A stretch of 64,000 nt of DNA from the NCBI RefSeq assembly GCF_900156065.1, contig NZ_FTNF01000004.1, forward strand, positions 406,356 to 470,355, read 5' to 3'. The stretch is from Micromonospora avicenniae. Its GTDB lineage: Bacteria; Actinomycetota; Actinomycetes; Mycobacteriales; Micromonosporaceae. Under the pieces are notes generated by a model that did not search any database, was not told the origin of the DNA, and saw only the letters and a program-made list of their open reading frames with translations. Position 1 is the stretch's first letter; every line of letters begins with the position of its first letter. The position numbers and the translations under genes were made by a program. Positions 54,001 through 63,103 of the stretch are shown in pieces.

Positions 54001-54066
54001 TGCGAGTGGGTGTGGGCGGCTGTGAGAACGGCAGGCGTTCGCTAGAGCACACAAACGGCGGTTTAA
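54001..54066 (+). promoter_or_regulatory. Repeated iteron/core element, copy B (transfer operon)
   Basis: TGCGAGTGGG, TGTGGGCGGC and TGTGAGAACG are consecutive 10-base repeats, followed by GGCAGGCGTTCGC and AGAGCACACAAAC. The 27-base core at 54030-54056 matches copy A with one mismatch and the same orientation toward its operon. The gap 53939-54359 has no gene. Confidence 0.65.
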
Positions 54067-54321
54067 GAGTGCGAGACCAGTTGCCCGCGATACGGCGGGC
54101 AGCAGGGTTCCGCCCGCCGCCAGGGGGCCGGGCTTTTGCAGGGCCGCCTCACACAACCGGACGTCTCCGGGTGCCGCGCAGTTTGGTGCGCTGACACCTC
54201 ATCGAACACCGCTACCCGACAAGGGAGGACGTGCTCCTCCCGGCGACGGTCGTGTTCGTGGTGCTGTCCGTGCCCGCGCCCCCTGACGCGGCGGTCCACC
54301 CGTCCTGACCGCCGACAACCG

Positions 54322-54341
54322 CCCCGGCCGCTCGGCCGGGG
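54322..54341 (+). terminator. Hairpin just upstream of the transfer operon
   Basis: A perfect 9-bp stem (CCCCGGCCG / CGGCCGGGG) with a CT loop lies three bases before the GGAGG of the first transfer gene. It could attenuate transcription or translation. Confidence 0.45.
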
Positions 54342-54359
54342 CCGGAGGTGAACCCGCTC

Positions 54360-54746
54360 ATGTTCCGCATCCCGGCACGTCTTCGTGCCCTCCCCCGCTC
54401 CTGTGCGGCCCAGCGCACCGGGCGCATCGCCGCCGTCGCTGGCGGCGTGCTGCTCTTCCTGTCCGTGCCCGCCGCCGCGTACGCCGACACCGGCACGCCG
54501 GTGCTGGCGGCGAACTCACTGCCGGTCGTCATCAACAATCTGCGGCTGTGGCTGATCGGCATCCTCGCTGCGGTCGCGACCCTGTTCCTCGTCCTCGCCG
54601 GTGTGTACTGGGCCACCGCCGGGGGTGACCCGGCGGTGGTCGAGCGGGCCAAGGGCGCGCTGCGCAACGCCCTGGTCGGCTACGGCCTCGCGGTTCTCGC
54701 GCCCGTCCTGCTGCAGATCGTGCAGGGCATCGTCGGAGCCCCGTGA
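54360..54746 (+). CDS. Pilin-like (VirB2/TrbC-type) small membrane protein
   Basis: The ATG at 54360 after GGAGGTGA gives 128 residues; a GTG at 54348 overlaps the ribosome site. A Sec signal (about 25-47, GGVLLFLSVPAAAYA) precedes two hydrophobic segments (67-87 and 108-125) separated by ATAGGDPAVVERAKGALRNA, the usual layout of VirB2/TrbC-like proteins. It would form or anchor the transfer channel. First gene of a five-gene overlapping operon. Confidence 0.7.
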   Translation: MFRIPARLRALPRSCAAQRTGRIAAVAGGVLLFLSVPAAAYADTGTPVLAANSLPVVINNLRLWLIGILAAVATLFLVLAGVYWATAGGDPAVVERAKGALRNALVGYGLAVLAPVLLQIVQGIVGAP

Positions 54747-55666
54747 TGGGTTTCCTGTTCGACCAGATCCTGGACTGGCTGGCGACGGCGATCCTCGCGA
54801 CCCTGGACGCGCTGTTCGCGGTGATCAGCGGTGCCCTGCTGGTTACTCCGAACGTCACCGGACTGCCGCAGGTGCAGGCTTTGACCGGCCGTTGCGTGCT
54901 CGTCGTGGACACCGTCTTCGTCCTCGCGTTCGTGGTCGCCGGCGTGCTCACCATGACCGTCGGTGGCGGCGAGAACTCCCGCTACACGATCAAGGACCTG
55001 CTTCCTCGCCTGATCGTCGGATTCGTCGCCGCCCACTTCTCCCAACTGTGGTGCGCCACGCTCATCGACCTGGCCAACGCGATGACCGGCGCGCTCACCG
55101 CCCCCAGCGGGGACGCCGATGGGGCCTTGCAGGCGGTCAGGCGTCACATCGGCGGCGGGCAGGACACGGTGGCGGCGCTGCTGTTCGTAGTCTGCGTGGC
55201 GATCATCGCGGTGCTGCTGGCGGCCACGGCGTTCAGCGTGATCGTCCGCTTCGCGGTCGTGCTCGTTCTGACCGCTGCTGCGCCGCTCGCGTTGGCGTGT
55301 CACGCGTTGCCGCAGAGCGACCCGGTCGCCCGCCTGTGGTGGCGCTCTTACGCCGGGGTGCTGGCGGTGCCGGTGGTGCAGGGCTTCACCCTCTACGCCG
55401 GGCATTGGATGCTTACCGACCCGCGGCACCTGCTGCCCGTGCTCGGTCTGCCGGTCGAGCCCGGTGGGGTGCTCAACCTGTTCATCGTCATGGTCATGCT
55501 CTGGACCACGGTCCGGGTACCCGCGCTGATGCGCCGCTACGTAACCGCCGGCGGCAGCGGCCGCGGAGTGAAGATGATCGGCGCGGCCACGCGGGTGCTC
55601 GTCGTGCAGCAGGTCACCCGCTCGGTCCCCGGTCTCGGCCGCGGGTTGAAGGCGGTGGGCCGATGA
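54746..55666 (+). CDS. VirB6/TrbL-like polytopic membrane protein
   Basis: The ATG at 54746 shares one base with the previous stop, giving 306 residues. About six membrane segments are visible (about 10-35, 50-70, 85-100, 140-165, 170-195 and 225-255). The conserved-looking VVLVLTAAAPLALACHALPQ and TLYAGHWML resemble VirB6/TrbL-type channel proteins. It likely forms the inner-membrane channel of the type IV system. Confidence 0.7.
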   Translation: MGFLFDQILDWLATAILATLDALFAVISGALLVTPNVTGLPQVQALTGRCVLVVDTVFVLAFVVAGVLTMTVGGGENSRYTIKDLLPRLIVGFVAAHFSQLWCATLIDLANAMTGALTAPSGDADGALQAVRRHIGGGQDTVAALLFVVCVAIIAVLLAATAFSVIVRFAVVLVLTAAAPLALACHALPQSDPVARLWWRSYAGVLAVPVVQGFTLYAGHWMLTDPRHLLPVLGLPVEPGGVLNLFIVMVMLWTTVRVPALMRRYVTAGGSGRGVKMIGAATRVLVVQQVTRSVPGLGRGLKAVGR

Positions 55667-56631
55667 GCGCCCACGCGGACCGGTCGGACGCTGGTCGGGC
55701 GCGGATGCCCGCTGACGTCGACGCCCCGGACAAGGTCGCCTACGGGCTGACGTTTCGGCAGTTGGCGATCCTCGCCGTTGCCGCACTGGCCTTCTACGGC
55801 GCCTGGCGTTTCCTGCATCAGCTGGTGCCGGTGCCGGTGCTGGTCGGTGCCGCCGTGGTGCTCGGGGCCATGGTCTTCGCGGTCGCGGTGGGTCGCCGTG
55901 ACGGGCTGCCGCTGGATGTGTGGCTGCTGGCCGCCGTCCGGCACGCGGGGGCATCCCGCGCGTTGTCGACGACGGACACGACGTCGAGGACGCCGGACTG
56001 GGTGCAGGCCCCGAAGAGCAGGATGATGGTGCCGGCGCCGTTGACGCTCCCCGCCGACGCGATCGACGACGGCGGGGAGATCCGACTGGGTGGCGCGCGG
56101 GCGGCGATGGTCGCCGCGTCGAGCGTCAACCTCGCGCTGCGTACCGCCGACGAGCAGGCCGCCCTGATCGACACGTTCGGTCGCTGGCTCAACAGCCTGT
56201 CCACCCCGACGCAGATCGTGGTGTCGGCGCAGCCGGTGGACCTGCACTCCGCCGCTCGTGCTCTCTCCCAGGCTTTGGAAGGCCTTTCACACCCGGCCTT
56301 GGCGGACGCGGCGGCCGACCACGCCCGCTTCCTCGAGGACCTCGCGACGCGGCGGGATCCGCTGCGCCGGCAGGTCCTCATCGTCACCCGCACCAGCCTT
56401 GGCGAGCGTCGTGAGCATGCCGCGCGGCGGCGCGCTGACCAGACGGTCCGCGTGCTGTCCGGGCTCGGCGTCACCACCCGAACGCTGGACGGGAAGGCGG
56501 TGACCGCCGCGATCGCCGCTTCCGCCGACCCCTACCGGCCACCCCGACCCGGCGGACTCGCCGCCCCGGATGCGGTCATCACTTCCACACCCCACCAGCG
56601 TTACCGGCCCCGAAGGAGCGAACAGCCGTGA
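55663..56631 (+). CDS. PrgI-family type IV secretion protein
   Basis: The ATG overlaps the previous stop (ATGA). The 322-residue protein has two hydrophobic segments near 35-75 (AILAVAALAFYGAWRFL and VLVGAAVVLGAMVFAVAV) after VPADVDAPDKVAYGLTFRQL-like PrgI sequence, then a soluble domain (IRLGGARAAMVAASSVNLAL and on). PrgI-type proteins in Gram-positive conjugation systems dock the VirB4 ATPase at the membrane; the VirB4-like gene follows and overlaps. Confidence 0.75.
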   Translation: MSAHADRSDAGRARMPADVDAPDKVAYGLTFRQLAILAVAALAFYGAWRFLHQLVPVPVLVGAAVVLGAMVFAVAVGRRDGLPLDVWLLAAVRHAGASRALSTTDTTSRTPDWVQAPKSRMMVPAPLTLPADAIDDGGEIRLGGARAAMVAASSVNLALRTADEQAALIDTFGRWLNSLSTPTQIVVSAQPVDLHSAARALSQALEGLSHPALADAAADHARFLEDLATRRDPLRRQVLIVTRTSLGERREHAARRRADQTVRVLSGLGVTTRTLDGKAVTAAIAASADPYRPPRPGGLAAPDAVITSTPHQRYRPRRSEQP

Positions 56632-58415
56632 AACTGCGCAACCGATCCCACACGGGCGTGCGCAACCGCCAGTCGCGGAGGCTGGCGGCCGCCGTCGCGC
56701 CCGCTTCGGTGGAGGTCACCCCCCGTTTCATACGCGTCGGTGACGGCTACGCGGCCACCCTCGTGGTGACCGGCTACCCCGCCGAGGTCGGCCCGGCCTG
56801 GCTCGAACCCCTGTTGTCCTGGCCGGGCCGCCTCGAGCTCGCCCTGCACATCGATCCGCTGGCCGCGCCGGTCGCGGCGGCGCGGCTGCGTGACCAGCGT
56901 GCCCGGTTCGAATCGTCGCGGCGGGTTGATGCTGGGCGGGGCAAGCTTGCCGACCCGGTGGTGGAGGCGGCGGCTGAGGACGCCGCGGACCTCGCTGACC
57001 GGCTCACCCGGGGCGCGGCGAAGCTGTTCCGTGTCGGCCTCTATCTGACCGTGCACGCCCGCACCGAAGACGAGTTGCTCGAGGCGTGCGCGCAGGTTAA
57101 GACCGCCGCCGCGTCGACGCTGATCGAGGTGCAGCCGGCCACCTGGCGGCATCTCGCGGGCTGGAGCACCACCCTGCCGTTGGCCACGGACAGTCTGCAG
57201 ATGCGCCGCACGATGGACACCGCCGCTCTCGCCGCAGCGTTCCCCCTCGCCAGCGCGGACCTGCCGGCGCCGCTGCCCGGCGACCCGCCCACTGAGGGCG
57301 GGGTCCTCTATGGGGTGAACCCGGACTCGCAGGGCGTCGTGTGGTGGGACCGTTGGGCTCAGGAGAACCACAACAGCGTCGTCCTCGCACGCTCCGGCGC
57401 CGGCAAGTCGTACTTCGTGAAACTGGAGATCCTGCGCAACCTCTACCAGCGGGTGCAGGTCGCCGTCATCGACCCTGAAGACGAGTACCTCCGGCTGGCC
57501 GATGCGGTCGGCGGCACCGTAGTGCGCCTCGGCATGGCTGGGGTGAAGGTCAACCCTTTCGATCTGCCTACCGGGGACAGTCGGCCCGACGTCCTCACCC
57601 GGCGAGGGCTGTTCGCGCACACCCTCATCGCGGTGCTGCTCGGCGAGCAGCCGCCACCGGCGGAGCGCGCCGCGCTGGACCGCGCGATCCTCACCGCCTA
57701 CCGACAGGCCGGCATCACCGCCGACCCGGCCACCCACCACCGGCCCGCCCCGCTGCTACGCGACCTCGAAGCCTGCCTACATGGCGACGACGACCCGGCC
57801 GCGCGGCAGCTCGCCGCACGGCTCGCCCCGTGGGTGCACGGATCGTTCTCGCACCTGTTCGACGCGCCGACCACCACCCGCCCCGACGGGCACCTTGTGG
57901 TGTGGTCGCTGCGGCACCTGCCCGAGGAGCTGCGCACCGTCGGCATCCTCCTCGCGTTGGACGCGATCTGGCGGCAGGTCGACACCCCTGGTTGGTCACA
58001 CGTGCGGCGGCTCGTGGTGGTGGATGAGGCGTGGCTGCTGATGCGCGACGGCGAGGGAGCCCGGTTCCTGTTCCGCATGTCCAAGGCCGCCCGCAAACGT
58101 CACGCCGGGCTGGCCGTGATCACCCAGGACGTCGCCGACGTGCTCGGCAGCGACCTCGGTCAAGCCGTCGTCGCGAACGCCGCGACCCAGGTGCTGCTCA
58201 AACAGGCACCGCAGGCCATCGACGGCATCGGCGGCGCGTTCGGCCTCACCGCCGGCGAACGCCGCCTGCTCCTGGCCGCCCGTGTCGGCACCGGCCTGCT
58301 CATTTCAGGCACCAGCCGGACCAGCTTCGAGGCCGTCGCCTCCGCCGCCGAACACGAGCTGTGCACGACCCGCCCGAGCGACCTGGCACACCTCGACGAC
58401 GAGGAGGACCTGTGA
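56628..58415 (+). CDS. VirB4/TraC-like conjugation ATPase
   Basis: The GTG overlaps the previous stop (GTGA), giving 595 residues. A Walker A motif, LARSGAGKSYFVK, lies near residue 254 after GVNPDSQGVVWWDRWAQENH, and Walker B VVVDEAWLLM near 462. The remaining motifs (HAGLAVITQDVADVL, KQAPQAIDGIGGAFGLTAGE) are typical of VirB4-like ATPases that power type IV assembly. It acts on the cytosolic side of the membrane together with the PrgI- and VirB6-like products. Confidence 0.88.
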   Translation: MKLRNRSHTGVRNRQSRRLAAAVAPASVEVTPRFIRVGDGYAATLVVTGYPAEVGPAWLEPLLSWPGRLELALHIDPLAAPVAAARLRDQRARFESSRRVDAGRGKLADPVVEAAAEDAADLADRLTRGAAKLFRVGLYLTVHARTEDELLEACAQVKTAAASTLIEVQPATWRHLAGWSTTLPLATDSLQMRRTMDTAALAAAFPLASADLPAPLPGDPPTEGGVLYGVNPDSQGVVWWDRWAQENHNSVVLARSGAGKSYFVKLEILRNLYQRVQVAVIDPEDEYLRLADAVGGTVVRLGMAGVKVNPFDLPTGDSRPDVLTRRGLFAHTLIAVLLGEQPPPAERAALDRAILTAYRQAGITADPATHHRPAPLLRDLEACLHGDDDPAARQLAARLAPWVHGSFSHLFDAPTTTRPDGHLVVWSLRHLPEELRTVGILLALDAIWRQVDTPGWSHVRRLVVVDEAWLLMRDGEGARFLFRMSKAARKRHAGLAVITQDVADVLGSDLGQAVVANAATQVLLKQAPQAIDGIGGAFGLTAGERRLLLAARVGTGLLISGTSRTSFEAVASAAEHELCTTRPSDLAHLDDEEDL

Positions 58416-60919
58416 TCCCGTCCGCCGCCCACCTCGCCCCCGTCCCCATGCCCACACCTACGCCGGGCGGACAGGGTGTGGGCGTCGCACCGCCGACTGG
58501 AGCAGCGCGATGGGTACTCGACATCGCCGCATGGACGGTGCAGCGGCCCTGGTTGCTCGCCGTCGCCGCGGCCGTGCTGGTCGCCTACATCGCCGCTCGG
58601 AACCTTCTCGCCGGGTGGCGACACCGCTACCACGCCGACGGGGCGCGGCTGGTCACGATTGCCCCGCCGCCCGAGGTCGACCCGCGCAGCGCCGCGGCGT
58701 TGTGGGCCAACCTGCATGGCACGCTCACCCCGTCGCGCCGACGCAGGCTTATCTACGGCAGCCCGCACGTGGTGTGGCAGTACACGTGGACCGGCCGGCG
58801 GCTGCTGATCAGCGTGTGGGTGCCCGGCAGCGTTCCGCGCGGTGCCGTTGAGGCCGCCGTGCGCGGCGCGTGGCCGGGTGCTGCCTGCACTATCGACAAC
58901 AGCCCCGGCCCGCCGATGCCCCTCGACGCGACGGCGGTGGGTGGGCACCTGCTGCCCTACGCCGCCGAATGGCTGCCGCTGACGACCGATCACGACAATG
59001 ATCCGCTGCGCGCTCTGATGGCCGCCGGTTCGAGCCTTCGCGCCGATGAGCACGCGTGTGTGCAGGTTCTCGCCCGCCCCGCCGCCGTCCGGCGCGCGCA
59101 GCGGGCCCGTCGCGCCGCAGCACGGCTGCGCGACGGCAAGACCGCCCTCCCGGCGATCAACCCGGCGGCGCCGCTGCTGTGGCTCATCGAGGCGTTCCTT
59201 CCCGGCCGCCCCGCCCACACCATGGGCCGGCCTGGGCAGACGGGCCGCCGTGACCCCGGCGTGGAGCGCGATGTGCGGGCCATCCTCGACAAGACTTCTC
59301 ACCCGCTGTGGGAAACCGCCGTGCGCTACGCCGTCGCCAAAGACACCCGGCGTGCCCACGCTGATCAGCGTCCCCGGTTGCGGGGCATCGCCGACACCCT
59401 CGCCTTCGCGTTCGCGGTGTACTCCGGACGCAACCGGCTCACCCGCCGGGCCCGCATGCCCCACCCGGTTGGGGTGCTCGTGCAGCGGCGCCTCGGCGCC
59501 GGGTTCCTCACCTGCACCCCGGAGCTGGCCGCGCTGGCCGCGCTGCCCCGCGACCTGGCCGTGCCGGGCCTGGACCGGGCCCGCGCCAAGTCCATGCCGG
59601 CACCGGTCGCCGTCTCGGCCGGCGGGCACGGGGAGAAGGTCCTCGGTGACGCGCAGGTCGGCGGGCACAGCGTGGCCCTGTCCGTGCCGGACTCGAGGTA
59701 TCACCTGCACGTCATCGGGTCGACCGGCAGCGGCAAGACGACACTGCTGGTCAACATGGCCGTCGACGACATCAGAGCCGGCCGCGGCACGGTCGTCATC
59801 GACCCGCACGGCGACCTGGTTCTGGACATACTCGACCGGCTTCCCGCCTCGGTCGCGGACCGGGTGGTGCTGTTCGACCCCGACCAGCCCAACCCGCCCA
59901 CGATCAACCCCCTCGCCGGCGACGACCCGGACCTCGTGGTCGACAACCTCGTGTCGATCTTCGGGAACATCTTCGCCAAGGCGTGGGGACCCCGCATGGA
60001 CGACGTCATGCGCGTCGCGTGCCTCACCCTGCTGCGGCACACCAACGTCACCCTGCAACACATCCCGCCCCTGCTCAACAACAAGCAGGTCCGCGCCGAA
60101 ATGACCGTCGACCTGGACGACCCGGCCGGGCTGCGGGGCTTCTGGCAGTGGTACGACGAGCTCAACCCCGCCCTACGGTCCCAGGTCATCGGGCCCGTCC
60201 TCGCCCGCCTACGCGCGTTCCTGCTGCGCGACTTCGTCAAACGCACCATGCGCTACCCGCAGTCGAGCTTCGACATGGGCAAGATCCTCGACGGCGGAGC
60301 GCTGCTCGTGCGCATCCCGAAAGGACAACTTGGGGAGGACACCAGCAAGCTGCTGGGGTCGCTGATCCTGGCGCAGGTGTGGCAGGCCGCTACCGCCCGC
60401 GCCCGCGTCTCCCCCGACCGGCGACGCGACGCCACGCTGATCATCGACGAGGCGCAGAATTTCCTCACCCTCGCCAACAGCCTGGACACGATGCTCGCCG
60501 AGGCCCGCAAGTACCGGCTGTCCCTCGTCCTGTCCCACCAGGACCTCGCCCAGTTCCCCAAGGATCTCCTCGCCGCCGCGTCGGCGAACGCCCGTAACAA
60601 GGTCTACTTCTCCTGCGCCCCCGAGGACGCCCGTGTCCTGGCCCGGCACACCCTGCCGGAACTCGACGAGCACGACCTCACTCACCTCGACGCCTACACC
60701 GCCGTGACCCGCCTGGTCGCCGACGGACGGCAGACGCCGGCGTTCACCATGCGCACCCGGCCCCCGAAGCCTGTGGTCGGCGCGGCCACCGTCATCCGAC
60801 AAGCCGCCGCGAGAAGGGTCGAGCCGCAGCAGGCGAGCGCCATCGACGCCCTCGTCGAGCGGCTCGCTCAGCCGAAGAAGGACGACAGCCGCCGCGCGGG
60901 CGTGCCCCCGCGACACTGA
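58412..60919 (+). CDS. TraD/VirD4-like conjugative DNA transfer ATPase
   Basis: The GTG at 58412 overlaps the VirB4-like stop, preceded by GAGGAGGA, giving 835 residues. One N-terminal membrane segment (about 42-62) is followed by a large basic domain, then Walker A VIGSTGSGKTTLLVNMA near 435, the DPHGDLVLDILDRLP strand, and Walker B ATLIIDEAQNFLTL near 675. It resembles coupling-type ATPases with a TraM-recognition-like C-terminal half. It would feed DNA into the channel. Its stop codon straddles the left end of an insertion sequence, so the true C-terminus may have been altered. Confidence 0.85.
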   Translation: MIPSAAHLAPVPMPTPTPGGQGVGVAPPTGAARWVLDIAAWTVQRPWLLAVAAAVLVAYIAARNLLAGWRHRYHADGARLVTIAPPPEVDPRSAAALWANLHGTLTPSRRRRLIYGSPHVVWQYTWTGRRLLISVWVPGSVPRGAVEAAVRGAWPGAACTIDNSPGPPMPLDATAVGGHLLPYAAEWLPLTTDHDNDPLRALMAAGSSLRADEHACVQVLARPAAVRRAQRARRAAARLRDGKTALPAINPAAPLLWLIEAFLPGRPAHTMGRPGQTGRRDPGVERDVRAILDKTSHPLWETAVRYAVAKDTRRAHADQRPRLRGIADTLAFAFAVYSGRNRLTRRARMPHPVGVLVQRRLGAGFLTCTPELAALAALPRDLAVPGLDRARAKSMPAPVAVSAGGHGEKVLGDAQVGGHSVALSVPDSRYHLHVIGSTGSGKTTLLVNMAVDDIRAGRGTVVIDPHGDLVLDILDRLPASVADRVVLFDPDQPNPPTINPLAGDDPDLVVDNLVSIFGNIFAKAWGPRMDDVMRVACLTLLRHTNVTLQHIPPLLNNKQVRAEMTVDLDDPAGLRGFWQWYDELNPALRSQVIGPVLARLRAFLLRDFVKRTMRYPQSSFDMGKILDGGALLVRIPKGQLGEDTSKLLGSLILAQVWQAATARARVSPDRRRDATLIIDEAQNFLTLANSLDTMLAEARKYRLSLVLSHQDLAQFPKDLLAAASANARNKVYFSCAPEDARVLARHTLPELDEHDLTHLDAYTAVTRLVADGRQTPAFTMRTRPPKPVVGAATVIRQAAARRVEPQQASAIDALVERLAQPKKDDSRRAGVPPRH

Positions 60920-61834
60920 GCCTTTTCCAAGCTGATCTTGCAGCTCAGGGCAGGTGCGGCGAGCCCGAAGATCGATGAGGGCGAGGCTCCAGGTAAGACA
61001 GCAGTCGACCAAGATCCGATGCCCCAACCGGAAGCCTCGCCCGTGCTGTCTTACCCTTCCACGATCTCGCTGTCCAGCCGCACCCTGAACCACCTCAGTG
61101 ACCTCATCCGCCAGCACCGCACCCAGCATCGATCCCGGTGGCGGCGCCTCGACCCGGGCCGGCAGGCGCTGCTCGCTCTGGCCCACCTGCGCAACGGCGA
61201 CACCTACACCCGGCTCGCCGCCGGGTTCGCCGTCGGCGTCGCCACCGCCTGGCGCTACGTACAGGAAGCGATCGCGCTGCTCGCAGCGGTCGCCGAGGAC
61301 CTGGCCACGGCGATGCGGCGCATCCGGCAACTGGCGTACGCGATCCTGGACGGCACGCTGATTCCGATCGACCGCGTGGCGGACCAGAAGCCGTACTACT
61401 CCGGCAAGCACAAGCGCCACGGCGTGAACGTGCAGGTCATCGCCGACGCCGCCGGCCGGCTCGTCTGGGCCTCACCGGCACTGCCGGGCTCGGCGCACGA
61501 CCTCACCGCCGCCCGCATCCACGGCATCATCGACGCGCTGACCAGCGCGGAGGTGATGACCTTCGCCGACAAGGGCTACCAGGGCGCCCGAGGCGGCGTG
61601 CGCACGCCGTTCAAACGGCGCCGCTTCCGACCGAAGCTGTCGCGCCGGCAGAAGACGGTCAACCGGGCGCACGCGAAGATCCGAGCCCGCGGCGAACGAG
61701 CCATCGCCACGCTCAAGACCTGGAAGATCCTCGCCAAGCCGCGCTGCTGCCCGCGCCGCGCCACCGCGATCGTGCAGGCCATCCTCGTCTTGCATCACGT
61801 CGAAGCGAACCGCTACGCAGGATGAAAATGGCTC
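60918..61834 (+). mobile_element. IS5-group insertion sequence
   Basis: About 917 bases bounded by imperfect inverted ends: the left reads GAGCCTTTTCCAAGCTG and the complement of the right reads GAGCCATTTTCATCCTG. It contains one DDE transposase gene. No clear target duplication is seen. Its left end coincides with the stop codon of the coupling ATPase gene. Confidence 0.65.
61019..61825 (+). CDS. DDE transposase of the IS5-type element
   Basis: The ATG at 61019 gives 268 residues, with GTG at 61043 as an alternative. An N-terminal helical DNA-binding part (RQALLALAHLRNGDTYTRLA) precedes the DDE_Tnp_4-type catalytic domain: first Asp in YAILDGTLIPIDR near 111, second in LPGSAHDLTAAR near 162, and a C-terminal region FADKGYQGARGG with RGERAIATLKTWKIL near 225-245. 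The gene fills the element and appears intact. Confidence 0.82.
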   Translation: MPQPEASPVLSYPSTISLSSRTLNHLSDLIRQHRTQHRSRWRRLDPGRQALLALAHLRNGDTYTRLAAGFAVGVATAWRYVQEAIALLAAVAEDLATAMRRIRQLAYAILDGTLIPIDRVADQKPYYSGKHKRHGVNVQVIADAAGRLVWASPALPGSAHDLTAARIHGIIDALTSAEVMTFADKGYQGARGGVRTPFKRRRFRPKLSRRQKTVNRAHAKIRARGERAIATLKTWKILAKPRCCPRRATAIVQAILVLHHVEANRYAG

Positions 61835-61845
61835 TATGTATCAAG

Positions 61846-61865
61846 GCGGCCCGCGAGCGGGCCGC
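61846..61865 (+). terminator. Hairpin right of the insertion sequence
   Basis: GCGGCCCGC and GCGGGCCGC form a perfect 9-bp stem with a two-base gap. It may be the original terminator of the transfer operon, now separated by the insertion. A second small hairpin lies at 61954-61970. Confidence 0.5.
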
Positions 61866-62028
61866 GTCGGCCCGGCCCCGGCCTGCTGGCGACCTCCGGC
61901 CGGCATCGGCCGGGCCAGCCGGCCACGCTGAGGGACGACACGATCTGAAGACCTCGGGGCTCCGCCCCGAACCCCGGCCCTCCTCAGAGATCAGCTCCGG
62001 ATCACCTCGCCGGGCACCACAAGGGCTA

Positions 62029-62102
62029 CCAGCTGCCCCAGACGGGGCCAAGGTCGTTCGTCCGGTAGGGCGCTCCACCTTGTCCCCGTCTGGGGCAGCT
62101 GG
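62029..62102. repeat. 26-bp inverted repeat in non-coding DNA
   Basis: The arms 62029-62054 and 62077-62102 match at 25 of 26 positions and are separated by 22 bases. Each arm contains CAGCTGCCCCAGACGGGG or its complement. The gap 61835-62206 has no gene. It could be a terminator, a recombination site or part of a mobile remnant. Confidence 0.6.
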
Positions 62103-62206
62103 AAGGTCATCGACTGCCCGACGAGGAGATCCTCCCCCAGGGGGTCCGTCGTCCCCCACCTTCCGACCGGAACCACGACGACAGCGCCAGAAGGCACAAT
62201 GATCCG

Positions 62207-62686
62207 GTGCTCGCCGACGAGACCCAGACGTGGCAGCTGCTACGGGACTGCGACGATCCAGACCACCTGGAGTTCCCTGCGGACTACCGCCAAGACCGCG
62301 CCAACGCGCGATTCAATCAACTCGCTGGAGGGCTCGACGCTGCCTTCGGTGGCCGGTGCCTGATCGACCGCGGCCAGGACGCCAGCTTCCACGGCCGCAT
62401 CGACATTCCCATCGTGGCCAGCGCGACCGGCCGCCAGCTGACCGTCGTCATCAGCAACTTTGGCGACTTGGCTGTCCTGGCCGTGGACAACCCAGGGGTG
62501 TGGGACGACGCCGAGACCGCCGAGCTGCTGCATCCCGTCGACGCCAACCGCATACATCGCGCGCTGGACGAGCTCGGCTACACCCTGATCCGCGAAGACC
62601 CGCTATGGGAGCCGTACGACGGCACGGTCATGTACCTACGCGAACACGCGGCCAAATGGTGGGAACGCTACTTCGATTACCTCTGA
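62207..62686 (+). CDS. Unrecognised protein (159 aa)
   Basis: The GTG at 62207 opens a soluble acidic protein. Recognisable secondary structure includes NARFNQLAGGLDAAFGGRCL, a beta stretch QLTVVISNFGDLAVLAVDNP and a C-terminal helix YLREHAAKWWERYFDYL. No family is recognised; the style resembles small actinobacterial immunity-like or DUF proteins. No obvious partner is adjacent. Confidence 0.6.
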   Translation: MLADETQTWQLLRDCDDPDHLEFPADYRQDRANARFNQLAGGLDAAFGGRCLIDRGQDASFHGRIDIPIVASATGRQLTVVISNFGDLAVLAVDNPGVWDDAETAELLHPVDANRIHRALDELGYTLIREDPLWEPYDGTVMYLREHAAKWWERYFDYL

Positions 62687-63103
62687 CGCAATTCTCCGGT
62701 CGCCGTGCCATCCACGTGCCAGTAGCGGGTACCTCGCACGGTAATCAGAGGGCACGAACGGTCACGCCCTACCGCCCTTGGCCTGGCCCACCTCGGTCCT
62801 TGTCGGCCGTGATCTTCGCCCTTCCAAACTGACGGTGCGAGCACGGCCGGCTCGTTTCCGCCGTGCCCGATGCGTGCCCGTTGGGATGGGCGACGACGGT
62901 CAACGGCAGTCAGCTCCTGGACGTGGCAGCCAGCGTGGCGACGCAGGTCAAGCCAGGTTGCTGCCGAGCGACTTGCGGCCGTGTCCACACTTCCTAAACC
63001 GTGTGTCCTGGGCGGTGCGCGGCGCCAGCGGCACGGACGAACGCCCGTTGGAGCCTGTCCGGTGGATCGGCAGGTCCTCTTGCCTGCCTTCTAGGCTGCT
63101 GCC
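62687..63103. other. Non-coding stretch, no confident gene
   Basis: About 420 bases in which no frame has both a credible start and family-like sequence. No repeat or tRNA was recognised. Confidence 0.45.

Noticed and set aside
56900..56930. tRNA-like GGTTCGAATC sequence
   Set aside because: It lies inside the VirB4-like gene in frame and no matching acceptor or anticodon arms surround it.
58160..60061. A 633-codon minus-strand frame across the transfer ATPase genes
   Set aside because: It crosses two confident ATPase genes with Walker motifs and its own translation is low-complexity and lacks motifs.
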